Positions 17,166 to 26,144 are shown, numbered from the stretch's first letter. The stretch is DNA of 64,000 nt from Streptomyces humicola (GCF_024436035.1 NZ_JANFNG010000031.1:1-64000), one strand, 5' to 3'. The notes: generated by a model not told the origin, from the sequence alone. A program made the numbers and translations.

Positions 17166-18491
17166 ATGACGGTACGAGGGGGTCCGCGGTGGGCGGGCGT
17201 GCTGGTGGCGGTAGTGGGGCTGCTCGTTCTGGGGGCTGCAGGCCGGGCGGCGGCCGCAGGGGATCCGGGGGCTCGGGAGTGGCCGGTGGCGGGCGTCGCT
17301 GGGCGGGCGCGGCCGGTCGTGGTGCGCGGCTTCGAGCCGCCGCCGCAGCCGTGGGCGGCCGGGCATCGCGGGGTGGATCTCGCGGCGGGCCGCGGCCGGC
17401 CGGTGCGGGCGGCGGCCGCGGGGCGTGTGGCCTTCGCGGGGACGGTCGCGGGGCGCGGCGTGGTCGCGATCGAGCTGACGGAGCCACGCGGGCTGCGGAT
17501 CACATATGAGCCGGTGGATGCGGCGGTCGCGGTCGGGGAGCTGGTGGCGGCCGGGCAGCTGGTCGGCACGGTGGGACAGGGGCCGTTCCACTGCGACGGC
17601 GGCTGCCTGCACTGGGGGCTGCTGCGCGGCGGGGAGTATCTCGACCCGCTGTCGTTGATGCCGCCGGGGATGCGCCGAGGCGGCCCGTCCCGGCTGCTGC
17701 CGGTCTTCGGCGTGGCGCCGCCGGATGCGGCTGCTCCGACGGACGGCCCGGTCGGCGCGGCCGCGGCGGGCTACGTCGTCGGGGCGTGCCTGCTAAGGAC
17801 GCGTGCCCTGCAGCGCCATGCGGACGGCGGCCTCGGTGATGCGGGCCGGATCCTCGGCGGCGCCGAGCTCGATGCGCCGGACGGCGGCGTCGACGATCCC
17901 CTGGAGCAGCATCGCGGTGAGCCGCGGCTCGTCGTGCCCGAGCTCGCCGAGGGCCTCCACGACCATGGCGATCAGGCCACCGTGCGCCGCGCGGATCTTC
18001 TCGCGGGCCCCGGCGTCCAGCTCGCCGGCAGAGATCGCGACGACCGCGCGGTGCCGCCGGTCCCCGACGAGGGCGAGTTGCCGGCGCACATACGCCTCGA
18101 TCTTCTCCTCGGGTGTCGCGGCCGCCTCCATCGCGGCCTGCACCTCCGCCGCCCAGACGGGGAAATCGACGGCGCACAGCTCCTCTACGACGGCGGCGCG
18201 GGAGCGGAAGTACTCGTAGACGGAGGACCGCGCCAGGCCGGTGCGCTCTGCGAGGGCCGGGAACGTCAGTGCCTCGGTACCGCCCTCGGTGAGCAGAACG
18301 CGCGCGGCATCCAGCAGTGCGTTGCGCTGCATCGTCCGGTGTTCGGCCACCGAGGCCGCTTTGATCCTTGGCACCCCTCCACTGTACGGACCCCGGCTAC
18401 GCGCGTCCTCAAGCCCGTCCCACGTCCGCCAGTTTCGCCCGCAGCTGCAGGACGGACTTTGTGTGGATCTGGCTCACCCGGCTCTCCGTGA
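17166..18491 (+). CDS. M23 (LytM) family peptidase-like secreted protein; 3' end abnormal
   Basis: The first about 205 residues are the gene proper. A signal peptide (hydrophobic [20 protein letters not shown]) is followed by a LytM domain with [16 protein letters not shown] (HxxxD motif) and a C-terminal [16 protein letters not shown]. In active M23 enzymes that last motif is HxH, so here the first His is Cys and activity is doubtful. The frame has no stop where homologues end. It runs on to 18491, antisense to the whole TetR gene and the end of whiG. A TAA in the +1 frame at 17794-17796 would end it exactly at the tetR stop, so a frameshift is likely. Treat only about 17166-17790 as supported. 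Confidence 0.6.
   Translation: MTVRGGPRWAGVLVAVVGLLVLGAAGRAAAAGDPGAREWPVAGVAGRARPVVVRGFEPPPQPWAAGHRGVDLAAGRGRPVRAAAAGRVAFAGTVAGRGVVAIELTEPRGLRITYEPVDAAVAVGELVAAGQLVGTVGQGPFHCDGGCLHWGLLRGGEYLDPLSLMPPGMRRGGPSRLLPVFGVAPPDAAAPTDGPVGAAAAGYVVGACLLRTRALQRHADGGLGDAGRILGGAELDAPDGGVDDPLEQHRGEPRLVVPELAEGLHDHGDQATVRRADLLAGPGVQLAGRDRDDRAVPPVPDEGELPAHIRLDLLLGCRGRLHRGLHLRRPDGEIDGAQLLYDGGAGAEVLVDGGPRQAGALCEGRERQCLGTALGEQNARGIQQCVALHRPVFGHRGRFDPWHPSTVRTPATRVLKPVPRPPVSPAAAGRTLCGSGSPGSP
17793..18374 (-). CDS. TetR/AcrR family transcriptional regulator
   Basis: A 193-aa regulator. The helix-turn-helix is at about 20-65 ([39 protein letters not shown]). The C-terminal ligand/dimer domain is alpha-helical and not assignable. 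It lies 34 bp downstream of whiG on the same strand, as in S. coelicolor, and is likely read through from whiG. Its target and ligand are unknown. Its 3' end coincides with the expected end of the convergent M23 gene. Confidence 0.85.
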   Translation of the reverse strand: MPRIKAASVAEHRTMQRNALLDAARVLLTEGGTEALTFPALAERTGLARSSVYEYFRSRAAVVEELCAVDFPVWAAEVQAAMEAAATPEEKIEAYVRRQLALVGDRRHRAVVAISAGELDAGAREKIRAAHGGLIAMVVEALGELGHDEPRLTAMLLQGIVDAAVRRIELGAAEDPARITEAAVRMALQGTRP

Positions 18492-19263
18492 CACCGAGCA
18501 CTTGGCCGATCTCGGCGAGGGTGAGGCCCTCGTAGTAGTAGAGGGTGACCACCGTCTTCTCGCGCTCCGGGAGCGTGTTGACGGCTCTGGCGAGCAGCCG
18601 CCGCAGCTCGCGGTCCTCGGCGACCTCGACCGGGTTGTCCGCCGCTCGGTCCTCGAGTGTGTCGACCAGGCTGAGACGGTCGCCGCTCTCCGTGCCGACG
18701 TGCAGCAGCTCTTCGAGCGCCACGACGTTGGCGAGGGAGAGCTGGCTGAAGATGCCGTGCAGCTCGTCGACGCCGATGTCCATCTCCGCCGCGACCTCGG
18801 CCTCGCTCGGAGTGCGGTGGAACCTTGCTTCGAGGGTTGCGTAGGCGCGCTCCACCGCCCGCGCCTTCTGGCGCACCGAGCGGGGAATCCAGTCCAGCGC
18901 CCGCAGCTCGTCGATCATCGCCCCGCGGATCCGGGTGATCGCATAGGTCTCGAACTTGATCGAACGGTCGGGGTCGAACTTCTCGATGGCGTCGATGAGG
19001 CCGAACACCCCGGAGGAGACGAAGTCGGCCTGCTCGACGTTGGAGGGCAGGCCGACGCTCACCCGTCCGGCGACGTACTTGACGAGTGGCGAGTAGTGCA
19101 GGATGAGCTGCTCGCGCAGCCGCGCCTCCCCGGTGGCCTTGTACGACCGCCACAGTTCGTCCAGCGGCGTGGAGGCAGGGGCGGCCGTCCGCGCGCTCAG
19201 GGGGACTGAGTGGTCGTCGGTCGCCGCTGCCGTGCGGTCAGGCCCTGAGGTGTGCTGGGGCAT
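18409..19263 (-). CDS. whiG: RNA polymerase sigma factor WhiG
   Basis: A 284-aa sigma factor of the FliA/SigD class. Region 2 is seen in [16 protein letters not shown] and [20 protein letters not shown], with [19 protein letters not shown] for region 2.4/3.0. Region 4 is [19 protein letters not shown], then [17 protein letters not shown]. WhiG directs the change of aerial hyphae to sporulation, with whiH and whiI among its targets, and is held by the RsiG anti-sigma factor with c-di-GMP. A short low-complexity N-terminal tail precedes the domain. A large inverted repeat lies 63-100 bp upstream. Confidence 0.96.
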   Translation of the reverse strand: MPQHTSGPDRTAAATDDHSVPLSARTAAPASTPLDELWRSYKATGEARLREQLILHYSPLVKYVAGRVSVGLPSNVEQADFVSSGVFGLIDAIEKFDPDRSIKFETYAITRIRGAMIDELRALDWIPRSVRQKARAVERAYATLEARFHRTPSEAEVAAEMDIGVDELHGIFSQLSLANVVALEELLHVGTESGDRLSLVDTLEDRAADNPVEVAEDRELRRLLARAVNTLPEREKTVVTLYYYEGLTLAEIGQVLGVTESRVSQIHTKSVLQLRAKLADVGRA

Positions 19264-19325
19264 GCGTCGCCTTGAGCCGTTCTGCCGTGACGTAGGTGAG
19301 GAATCGGGTCTCCGCGAGCGTAGCG

Positions 19326-19363
19326 TGACCCGAGCGTCGCACAGTGCTACGACGTTCGGGTGA
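19326..19363. promoter_or_regulatory. Inverted repeat upstream of whiG (candidate operator)
   Basis: TGACCCGAGCGTCG (19326-19339) and CGACGTTCGGGTGA (19350-19363) are inverted with two mismatches around a 10-bp centre. On the minus strand the first half begins TCACC, one half-site of the BldD consensus (AGTGA...TCACC). whiG is a known BldD target in Streptomyces. It may instead be a leader hairpin. Confidence 0.45.
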
Positions 19364-19549
19364 GCCGACCGCAGATACGTTCCGCCGCAGGGTGATACAC
19401 GGCCGGGGCGTGTTCTCCCTCAGGAGTTGCGGCTGTTGAGCATTAAAGCGGTCCGGACCCAGCCCCCAACCTCGTCACCCCGTCGGCCCAGGTCAACAAC
19501 GCTCCGGTCGCCTGATGGTGTGTTGACCGTCATCGGATCCGGGGCATTG

Positions 19550-20710
19550 TCACCTTCGGGCGACGGGCGTCAGTGCCCAGCTGTCCCCCTCTCGCTCCAC
19601 GAAGCCCAGCGCCCGCAACTCGTGAAGGCGGCCCAGCGTCTCGTCGAGGCCGGTGCCCGACCGCACCGCGACCGTCTCGGCATTGGCACCGCCGTGTGCT
19701 GGCAGCCCGTCCAGCACCCGCGCGGCCTCCGGCTCCAGCAGGTCCCGCCCCACAAGCGGCCCCCGTCTCTCTGGCGCAAGATCGTCCCCCACTCTGCCGA
19801 CCAGTTCGATCACCTCCGCCGCGTCGGTGACCAACAGACCGTCACCGCGCAGCAGTTCGTGCACGCCCTCCGACAGCGCCGAGGTGACCGCGCCGGGCAC
19901 CCCCATCACGATGCGGCCGAGACCGCGTGCCCGGCGGGCGGTGATGAGCGAGCCGCTGCGCAGCTTCGCCTCGACGACGACGGTGCCCCGCGTCAACGCG
20001 GCGATGACGCGGTTGCGCAGGATGAAGCGGCCGCGCGTCGGGTGGTCGCCGGGCGGCAACTCGCCTACGAGAAGGCCCTGCTCGGCCATTCGTGCGATGA
20101 GCCGGGCATGGCTCGGCGGATACGTCACGTCCACGCCGCACGCGAGGACGCCGATGGTGGCGCCGGCGGCGGCGAGCGCACCCCTGTGAGCGGCACCGTC
20201 GATGCCGAAGGCGGCGCCGGAGACGACTGTCCAGCCGCGCTCGGTCAGGTCGGCGGCGAGCGTGGCGGCCACCTGGGTCCCGTAGTCACTGCAGGCCCGG
20301 GCGCCCACGACGGCGACCGACCGCAGCGCCCACGGCCGCAACGACGCGCGTCCGCGCACCCACAGCCCGATGGGGCGCTGGTCCCCCAGATCGTCCAACT
20401 GGGCGGGCCACTCCACATCGCCCGGACAGATGAAGCGCCCGCCGAGCTCCCGGACGGCCGCCAGATCGGCGTCGGGATCGGCCCGCGCGCTGCGCAGCCG
20501 GTACCCCGCCGCCCGCCGTGGCGTCACGCCCGGCAGCTCCTCCTCGCCGGAGAGCGCGCGCAGCACCCGTACCGGCCCCCGCTCGCGCAACCAGCGGCCG
20601 ACCGTCTCGTCCCCCGGCTCGGCGATCCTGGTGAGCGCGGCACGCGCCCGCCGCTCCTCCCCACCGCCTGTACTCACAGCCCCTCCCGTTGGCTTCTCCG
20701 CGCCCCTCAC
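19550..20710 (-). CDS. dprA: DNA-processing protein DprA
   Basis: A 386-aa RecA-loading protein of the DprA/Smf family. The Rossmann core has SVAVVGARACSDYG, WTVVSGAAFGIDGAAHRGAL, GVDVTYPPSH, and FILRNRVIAALTRGTVVVEA with SGSLITARRA. A C-terminal winged-helix (DprA_WH-like) domain starts near 320. In transformable bacteria it protects incoming single strands, but in Streptomyces its role is unclear. The GTG start overlaps the comM stop as GTGA. A perfect 8-bp inverted repeat (GGTCAACA 19491-19498, TGTTGACC 19521-19528) lies downstream. Confidence 0.93.
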   Translation of the reverse strand: MRGAEKPTGGAVSTGGGEERRARAALTRIAEPGDETVGRWLRERGPVRVLRALSGEEELPGVTPRRAAGYRLRSARADPDADLAAVRELGGRFICPGDVEWPAQLDDLGDQRPIGLWVRGRASLRPWALRSVAVVGARACSDYGTQVAATLAADLTERGWTVVSGAAFGIDGAAHRGALAAAGATIGVLACGVDVTYPPSHARLIARMAEQGLLVGELPPGDHPTRGRFILRNRVIAALTRGTVVVEAKLRSGSLITARRARGLGRIVMGVPGAVTSALSEGVHELLRGDGLLVTDAAEVIELVGRVGDDLAPERRGPLVGRDLLEPEAARVLDGLPAHGGANAETVAVRSGTGLDETLGRLHELRALGFVEREGDSWALTPVARR

Positions 20711-22329
20711 ACAATCGACCCGCCCACCGTGGCGGGCACCCCGCGGTGCACTCCCGTGCGCAGCTCCAGCGCCTCGGCGACGTCGCCGAAGTCCGGGCGG
20801 TCGTGGCCCGCCAGGTCCGCAACCGTCCAGGCCACCCGCAGCACCCTGTCCAGGCCGCGCGCGGTGAGCAGGCCGCGTTCCATCTCACGTTCGACATCGC
20901 GCATCGCACCGGTCCGTAGCCGCCAGCGGGTGCGCAGCTCGTGCCCGGGCACCTCGCTGTTGGTCCGCCAGGGCAGCCCCTCGTAGCGGGTCGCGGCACG
21001 CTCGCGCGCCTCCCGCACCCGAGCGGCCACCTTGGCGGTGGGCTCGGCCCCGGCGCCGTGGCGGTGCAGCTCCGATCTGCTGACCGGCTCGACCGCGACC
21101 CGCAGATCGATCCGGTCGAGCAGGGGCCCGGACAGCCTCGCCTGGTACCGCCGCACGATGCTCGGCTGGCACTCACAGCCCCCGCCGAGCGTCGCGTAGC
21201 GTCCGCAAGGGCACGGGTTGGCGGCGAGTACGAGCAGGAAGCGGGCAGGCAGCCGCATCACCCCGGCAGCTCTCGCCACCACGACGTGGCCGGATTCCAG
21301 GGGCTGCCGCAGCGCATCCAGCACGTGGGCGTGGAACTCGGGCGCCTCGTCCAGGAACAGCACCCCGTGGTGGGCGAGGGAGACGGCGCCCGGTCTCGGC
21401 AGGCCGCTGCCGCCGCCGATGATCGACTGCATGGTGGCGGAGTGGTGCGGGGCGCAGTACGGCGGGGCGTCGACCAGGGGTTTGCCGGGCGGCAGAATCC
21501 CGGCGACGGAGTGCACGGCCGTGACTTCGAGCGACTCCTTGGCGGCGAGCGGCGGCAGCAGGCCCGGCAGCCGCTCGGCGAGCATGGTCTTGCCTGCCCC
21601 CGGTGGACCGGACAGGTAGAGGTGGTGGCCTCCGGCGGCCGCGGTCTCCAGCGCCTTGCGTGCGCTGCGCTGTCCTGCGACGTCCGCGAGGTCCGGCTGC
21701 CTGCCCTCGCACCCGAGGCCGAGACCGGGCCCGATGCCGGCGCCGGGCACGGTCAGGCCGGCGCCGAGAGCGTCCGGGCGGCCCTCGCCGTCCTCGGGCG
21801 GCTCCTGCGGCACCGGCTCGTCATTGAGCACGGCGATCAGCTGGCGCAGGCTGCGCACGCCGAGGACGGAGACTCCGGGCACGAGGGACGCCTCGGCCAC
21901 GGTGCGCTCGGCGACCACCACATGCCGGTATCCGGCGTCCGAGGCCGCGAGGACGGCGGGCAGCACCCCGCGCACCGGGCGTACCCGGCCGTCGAGGCCC
22001 AGTTCGCCGATCATCATCAGGTCGGCGATCGCGGCGGGTGCGATGCGCTCGGCAGCGGCAAGCACGGCGCAGGCCACAGCGAGATCGAAGCCGCTGCCGC
22101 TCTTGGGCACGGAGGCCGGGCTCAGGCCGACCGTGAGCTTCTTCTGCGGCCAGGTCTCGCCGCTGTTGACGACGGCTGCCCGTACCCGGTCGCGGCTTTC
22201 GGACAGGCTCTTGTCGGGAAGCCCGACAAGGGTGAAGGCGGCGATGCCCGGTTCCAGGTCGGCCTGGACCTCGACGACCACGCCCTCCACGCCGACCAGC
22301 GCCACCGAGCAGGTGCGGGCGAATCCCAT
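20707..22329 (-). CDS. comM: YifB/ComM family Mg chelatase-like AAA ATPase
   Basis: A 540-aa protein. The N-terminal third is the Lon-like/ChlI domain (LVGLPDKSLSESRDRVRAA, LSPASVPKSGSGFDLAVA). The middle is an AAA ATPase with GPPGAGKTMLAERLPGLLPP, HHSATMQSIIGGG and LFLDEAPEF, followed by NPCPCGRY. The C-terminus is the Mg-chelatase lid (LLTARGLDRVLRVAWTVADL). ComM is a branch-migration helicase in naturally competent bacteria. It is directly preceded by yraN (stop and ATG adjacent) and followed by dprA, a conserved trio in many bacteria. Confidence 0.9.
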   Translation of the reverse strand: MGFARTCSVALVGVEGVVVEVQADLEPGIAAFTLVGLPDKSLSESRDRVRAAVVNSGETWPQKKLTVGLSPASVPKSGSGFDLAVACAVLAAAERIAPAAIADLMMIGELGLDGRVRPVRGVLPAVLAASDAGYRHVVVAERTVAEASLVPGVSVLGVRSLRQLIAVLNDEPVPQEPPEDGEGRPDALGAGLTVPGAGIGPGLGLGCEGRQPDLADVAGQRSARKALETAAAGGHHLYLSGPPGAGKTMLAERLPGLLPPLAAKESLEVTAVHSVAGILPPGKPLVDAPPYCAPHHSATMQSIIGGGSGLPRPGAVSLAHHGVLFLDEAPEFHAHVLDALRQPLESGHVVVARAAGVMRLPARFLLVLAANPCPCGRYATLGGGCECQPSIVRRYQARLSGPLLDRIDLRVAVEPVSRSELHRHGAGAEPTAKVAARVREARERAATRYEGLPWRTNSEVPGHELRTRWRLRTGAMRDVEREMERGLLTARGLDRVLRVAWTVADLAGHDRPDFGDVAEALELRTGVHRGVPATVGGSIV

Positions 22330-22707
22330 TCAGGCCACCCCCCGGACGTGCTCGACGCGGGCGGGCCCGCGGTCGGGCAGGACCACCCCGACGAGATCGA
22401 TGCGGACCCCGCCCGGCGGCGCTCCTCCGTGCTCGGTGAGCCAGCATTCGGCCAGACGCCGAAGCCGTTCGGCCTTGCGCGGCGTCACCGCGGCCATGGG
22501 GTCCTCGTACGGCCCGGCGCGGCGCGACTTGACCTCGCAGATCACCAGCGCGTCGCCCTCGGAGGCGACGATGTCGATCTCGCCGGATCTGCACCGCCAG
22601 TTCCGGGCGAGCACGGTCAGCCCCGCCTCCGTCAGCCGCCGGGCGGCGAGCTCCTCTCCGTAGCGGCCGAGCGCGGACCGTACGTTCGTGGCGTTCGCGG
22701 CGTTCAT
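22330..22707 (-). CDS. YraN family (UPF0102) nuclease-like protein
   Basis: A 125-aa protein with the restriction-endonuclease-like fold of UPF0102. The active-site pattern is visible as [21 protein letters not shown] (D, E-x-K). [12 protein letters not shown] near the start is also typical. ATG at 22707 is preferred because GGAGGTGG precedes it. The open frame extends to 22761. The ATG of the ComM-like ATPase gene follows the stop without a gap. A role in DNA repair or recombination is inferred from neighbours. Confidence 0.88.
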   Translation of the reverse strand: MNAANATNVRSALGRYGEELAARRLTEAGLTVLARNWRCRSGEIDIVASEGDALVICEVKSRRAGPYEDPMAAVTPRKAERLRRLAECWLTEHGGAPPGGVRIDLVGVVLPDRGPARVEHVRGVA

Positions 22708-22789
22708 CGTCACCACCTCCGGGACCGACTGTGCCGGCCCCGGAGCCCTCCGGATGATCATGGAGGGATTCGGTGGATTACTCGCGGGT

Positions 22790-22798
22790 TGTGGACAA
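22790..22798 (-). promoter_or_regulatory. DnaA-box-like sequence
   Basis: Minus-strand TTGTCCACA, a perfect match to the Streptomyces DnaA box, in the short gap between the DUF2469 and yraN genes. A single site, function unknown. Confidence 0.35.
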
Positions 22799-22839
22799 CC
22801 TTGTCACTCGCCAGGGGGAGACTGGGTGCCGGCGGTTGA

Positions 22840-23166
22840 TCAGCCGCTGAAGCCGGAGTCGTCCGAGGGCAGGTCCAGGTCGCTCTTGTTGAGCTCCTCG
22901 ATGTTCACGTCCTTGAACGTCAGGACGCGCACTTTCTTCACGAAGCGAGCCGGCCGATACATGTCCCACACCCATGCGTCGGCCATGGACACCTCGAAGA
23001 ACACCTCGCCCTGCACCGAGTGCACCTGCATCTCGTAGTCATTGGTGAGGTAGAAGCGCCGCTCCGTCTCGATCACATATTTGAACAGACCGACGACATC
23101 GCGGTACTCCCGGTAGAGCTTCAGCTCCATCTCGGTCTCGTACTTTTCGAGGTCCTCGGCGCTCAT
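22840..23166 (-). CDS. DUF2469 family protein
   Basis: A 108-aa acidic protein starting MSAEDLEKYETEMELKLYRE and containing RFYLTNDYEMQVHSVQGEVF and WVWDMYRPARFVKKVRVLTF. DUF2469 is almost invariant across actinobacteria and lies next to yraN. No biochemical function is known to me. The C-terminus is aspartate-rich. The ATG is preceded by GGGGAACG. Confidence 0.88.
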   Translation of the reverse strand: MSAEDLEKYETEMELKLYREYRDVVGLFKYVIETERRFYLTNDYEMQVHSVQGEVFFEVSMADAWVWDMYRPARFVKKVRVLTFKDVNIEELNKSDLDLPSDDSGFSG

Positions 23167-23305
23167 GGCGTTCCCCTTCAGCCGTGCGTTCCCCCGCGTT
23201 CAGTCGCGCTCCGCTTCCACGCAGCATCTCACGAGCCGGGAGTACTTCTCCGCAAGAGGCCGCAGCGGTGAATCGCCGACCGACTCAGACCCCGGTCACA
23301 GCTGG

Positions 23306-24064
23306 TCACACCGTGGCCGGGACCCGGCGTCGGTTACCGCGCAGGCTGCGGCGCCGCGCGAGCGGGCCGTACGCCGCACCGGCGATGATCAGCACGGCGC
23401 CCGCGGAGACCGCGGAGACCACGAGGACGACAGGACCCGGCTGCGAGACCCCGCCCGGCAGCGCCGCGAAGGAGGCGGGGCGCTGCATCGTCCCGACCCG
23501 CGAGAACGGCCAGGCGATCGCGTCGACCCGGGCCTGGACGTCGCTACGCGGCACCGCGCCGTGGTCCCCGTCGGTCATGTGCGCCCGCGAGTCGTCGGAC
23601 ACGGGCCGATTGTCACCCATCATGAACAGCTGCCCCGCCGGCACAGTGGCGGTGAACCCGACCGGCGAGGCGGGGCCAGTGGTGTGCAGATACGGTTCCT
23701 CGACCGGAGTGCCGTTGATCGTCAGTCGCCCCTGCTTGTCGCAGCACGCGACCTTGTCGCCGCCGACGCCCACGACCCTCTTGACCATCGGGATGTTGCC
23801 CCACGTCGGGTCCTCGAAGACCACCACGTCGCCGCGGTGCACCTCACTGCCGTCGATCCGCTGGGCGAGCACCCGGTCGCCGGGGTTGACGGTCGGCTGC
23901 ATCGAGTCGGTCGGCACGGTGTACGGCTGGTACTCCACGGCACCCCAGGCGAACCCGCCCAGGAACAACACACAGCCGACGGCCACCGCCAACCCGGACA
24001 GAATGGTGCCCAAGCGGCCGTGGCCGCCGTTACCGCGTCGCGCACCCGCGCTCTGGCTGCTCAT
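23306..24064 (-). CDS. sipZ: Type I signal peptidase (fourth of four, SipZ position)
   Basis: A 252-aa membrane serine-lysine protease that removes Sec signal peptides outside the membrane. One N-terminal helix (LSGLAVAVGCVLFLGGFAWG) is followed by box B with the catalytic Ser (TVPTDSMQPTVNPGDRVLA) and box D with the catalytic Lys (MVKRVVGVGGDKV), then MGDNRPVSDDSR. A second helix near the C-terminus anchors it again. ATG at 24064 has the better ribosome site (TAGGG) than GTG at 24073. It follows sipY by 39 bp. In S. lividans sipZ begins a separate transcript. Confidence 0.9.
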   Translation of the reverse strand: MSSQSAGARRGNGGHGRLGTILSGLAVAVGCVLFLGGFAWGAVEYQPYTVPTDSMQPTVNPGDRVLAQRIDGSEVHRGDVVVFEDPTWGNIPMVKRVVGVGGDKVACCDKQGRLTINGTPVEEPYLHTTGPASPVGFTATVPAGQLFMMGDNRPVSDDSRAHMTDGDHGAVPRSDVQARVDAIAWPFSRVGTMQRPASFAALPGGVSQPGPVVLVVSAVSAGAVLIIAGAAYGPLARRRSLRGNRRRVPATV

Positions 24065-24103
24065 GCGCGGCACCCTACCGGGCGGTACCGGCGGCGCCCA
24101 GCA

Positions 24104-25150
24104 CTACTCGGCAGCCTTTTCGATCAGCGACGCCTTCTTCGACATGTTCTTCATCAACCGGCGTCGGCGCACCAGCACCAACGGAACCGCTCCGGCGAGA
24201 CCGAGCGCGGCAGGAGTCGCTCCGAGCGCCGCCGAAGCGGTCGAGTTGATCCCCGGCTGATTGAAGGTGGAGGGCACGGGCAGCGTCGCCCAGCGGTTGA
24301 CCGGCCATGCGATGACGATGGCCCGGCCGACGACCTCCTTGTCGGAGACCGTGCCGCCGCCCGGCAGGTTCTGGTGGTAGCGGGAGTCGAGCGAGTCCTG
24401 CCGGTGGTCACCCATCACCCAGATGTGGTTCGCCGGAACCTTGATCGGGCCGAACGGCTTGTCACTGCACGGAGTGTTCCCCGGGTAGATGTACGGCTCG
24501 TTGAGCGGCTTTCCGTTGACGTAGACCGGCCCGGTGCCGCGGCACTCCACGGTGTCACCGCCGACCGCGATGACCCGCTTGATCAGGTCCTTCTCGTTGG
24601 CCGACGGCATCAGGCCGATGAAGCTCAGCACCGTCTGGATGCCGGAGGCGACCGGGTTGCTGCTGGGGGCCGGGTTCTCGCCGAGCCAGCCGCCAGGGTC
24701 GTGGAAGACCACCACGTCCCCGCGCTCGGGCTTGGAGCCGAACCACGGGGTCAGCTTGTCGACCAGCACCCGGTCACCGATCTGCAGGGTGTCCTGCATG
24801 GAGGCGGACGGGATGGAGAACGCCTGCACCAGGAAGGTCTTGATGATCAGAGCGAGGACGAGAGCGATGCCGATGAGGATCGGCAGCTCCTTCCAGAAGG
24901 AACGAGGCTTCTTCTCGGCCTTGCCCTCCTCGCTCCTGCCGCCCTTGGGGTCGTCCCCGTCCCACTTACCCGACGTGCCGGGGCCCTCGGGCGCCCCGGA
25001 GCTCCCGGGACCTCCGGGGACGGTGCCGTCCTCGTCAGGGGACTTGCCCAGATTCACCGCCGCCGCCTCTTCCTCGACCGCGCTCGCCCGGGCGCCCTGC
25101 CCTTCGGGCTCTCCTGGTCCGGATCGTGCGCCGACTGCCACGTCCCCCAC
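24104..25150 (-). CDS. sipY: Type I signal peptidase (third of four, SipY position)
   Basis: A 348-aa peptidase with an unusually long acidic, glycine- and proline-rich cytoplasmic N-terminus (about 85 residues) before the first helix (LPILIGIALVLALIIKTFLV). The catalytic Ser is in IPSASMQDTLQIGDRVLVDK and the Lys in DLIKRVIAVGGDTVECRG. Box E is VMGDHRQDSLDSRYH. A C-terminal helix precedes a basic tail. In S. lividans SipY is the main processing enzyme. GTG at 25150 lies 5 bp after GAGGAG, and GTG at 25156 is two codons earlier. The start lies inside the extended 3' end of sipX. Confidence 0.88.
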   Translation of the reverse strand: MGDVAVGARSGPGEPEGQGARASAVEEEAAAVNLGKSPDEDGTVPGGPGSSGAPEGPGTSGKWDGDDPKGGRSEEGKAEKKPRSFWKELPILIGIALVLALIIKTFLVQAFSIPSASMQDTLQIGDRVLVDKLTPWFGSKPERGDVVVFHDPGGWLGENPAPSSNPVASGIQTVLSFIGLMPSANEKDLIKRVIAVGGDTVECRGTGPVYVNGKPLNEPYIYPGNTPCSDKPFGPIKVPANHIWVMGDHRQDSLDSRYHQNLPGGGTVSDKEVVGRAIVIAWPVNRWATLPVPSTFNQPGINSTASAALGATPAALGLAGAVPLVLVRRRRLMKNMSKKASLIEKAAE

Positions 25151-26144
25151 ATCCACTCCTCACTCCACGCCATGGCCCGCCGCGAACACGGCGCAGGCCC
25201 ACCACTCCCATAACGAGCGAGAGTTCCGCAGGAGTCGGGAGTTGGATCAATCGTTGCCGATTATTGGCATTGCCCGCGGTCGATGTCCCGGCGGCGCGCG
25301 CGTCCGGCACCGAGGCGAACGTGCTCGGTTCCGGCAGCGTCGCCCAGTGCGACACAGGCCATGCGATCACGACGGCCCGTCCCACCACATCGCTTTCCGG
25401 GACCGTACCCCCTCCGGGATCATTCATGTGGTACCGGGAGTCGGCGGAGTTGGAGCGGTGGTCGCCCATCACCCACAGGCGCCCCGCAGGCACCTTCACC
25501 GAAAAGCGGATCATCGACGGCGGATTGCCGGGCATCACATACGGCTCGTTGAGCGCCTGGCCGTTGACCGTGAGGCGCCCTTGCGGGTCGCAGCACGCCA
25601 CCGTGTCGCCCGGGACACCGATCACACGTTTGATCAGATCCTGCTCGTTCGAGGCGGGCAGCAACCCGATGAAGGTGAAGAAGTCCTTGATCTGCCTGAT
25701 GCCCTCGGGGTCGGGCTTGGGCTGCGGTTCGCCCTCCAGCCAGTGGTCCGGGTCCTGGAAGACCACCACGTCTCCGCGCGACGGCTTCGAGCCGAACCAC
25801 GGGGTGAGCTTGTCGACCAGCACCCGGTCACCGACCTGGATGGTGTTCTCCATCGACCCGGACGGGATCACGAACGCCTGTACCAGGAAGGTCTTGAGCA
25901 CCAGGGCGATCAGCAGGGCGATCCCGACGAGGATCGGGACCTCCTTGATCGCGGAACGGCGCCGTCGGCGCTTGATCCGCTGTGCCGCACGCCGCCGCTC
26001 GGCGCGCCCCTGACCGGTACGAGGTCCCGTCCGCGCGGACTGCTGCGCCTCGCCGGGCCCGGTGCCGCCACCGCTCCCGCCTGGCCGGTCCGGCGGTTCC
26101 TGGGCACGGCGCTGCCCATACCGCGACCGTCCGCGGTTACCCAT
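25035..26144 (-). CDS. sipX: Type I signal peptidase (second of four, SipX position), C-terminus probably frameshifted
   Basis: A 369-aa frame. A basic cytoplasmic N-terminus (RRAAQRIKRRRRRSAIKE) precedes the helix VPILVGIALLIALVLKTFLV. The catalytic Ser is in IPSGSMENTIQVGDRVLVDK and the Lys in DLIKRVIGVPGDTVACC. After the C-terminal helix start (LSLVMGVVGLRR) the frame runs 116 bp into sipY as an arginine- and glycine-rich tail. If one G is removed from the GGCGGG run near 25180 the frame would stop at 25160, just at the sipY ribosome site. A one-base insertion is therefore likely. ATG at 26144 overlaps sipW by 8 bp. Confidence 0.85.
   Translation of the reverse strand: MGNRGRSRYGQRRAQEPPDRPGGSGGGTGPGEAQQSARTGPRTGQGRAERRRAAQRIKRRRRRSAIKEVPILVGIALLIALVLKTFLVQAFVIPSGSMENTIQVGDRVLVDKLTPWFGSKPSRGDVVVFQDPDHWLEGEPQPKPDPEGIRQIKDFFTFIGLLPASNEQDLIKRVIGVPGDTVACCDPQGRLTVNGQALNEPYVMPGNPPSMIRFSVKVPAGRLWVMGDHRSNSADSRYHMNDPGGGTVPESDVVGRAVVIAWPVSHWATLPEPSTFASVPDARAAGTSTAGNANNRQRLIQLPTPAELSLVMGVVGLRRVRGGPWRGVRSGCGGRGSRRTIRTRRARRAGRPGERGRGRGGGGESGQVP

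Noticed and set aside
17797-18491. A real C-terminal domain of the M23 protein encoded antisense to tetR
   Set aside because: The translated tail is a typical shadow (His/Asp/Gly/Leu-rich) of the tetR gene, and tetR itself has a clear helix-turn-helix.
20941-22839. A 632-codon open frame on the plus strand
   Set aside because: Shadow of the ComM-like ATPase and yraN genes. Composition is dominated by Gly, Arg and His without domain pattern.
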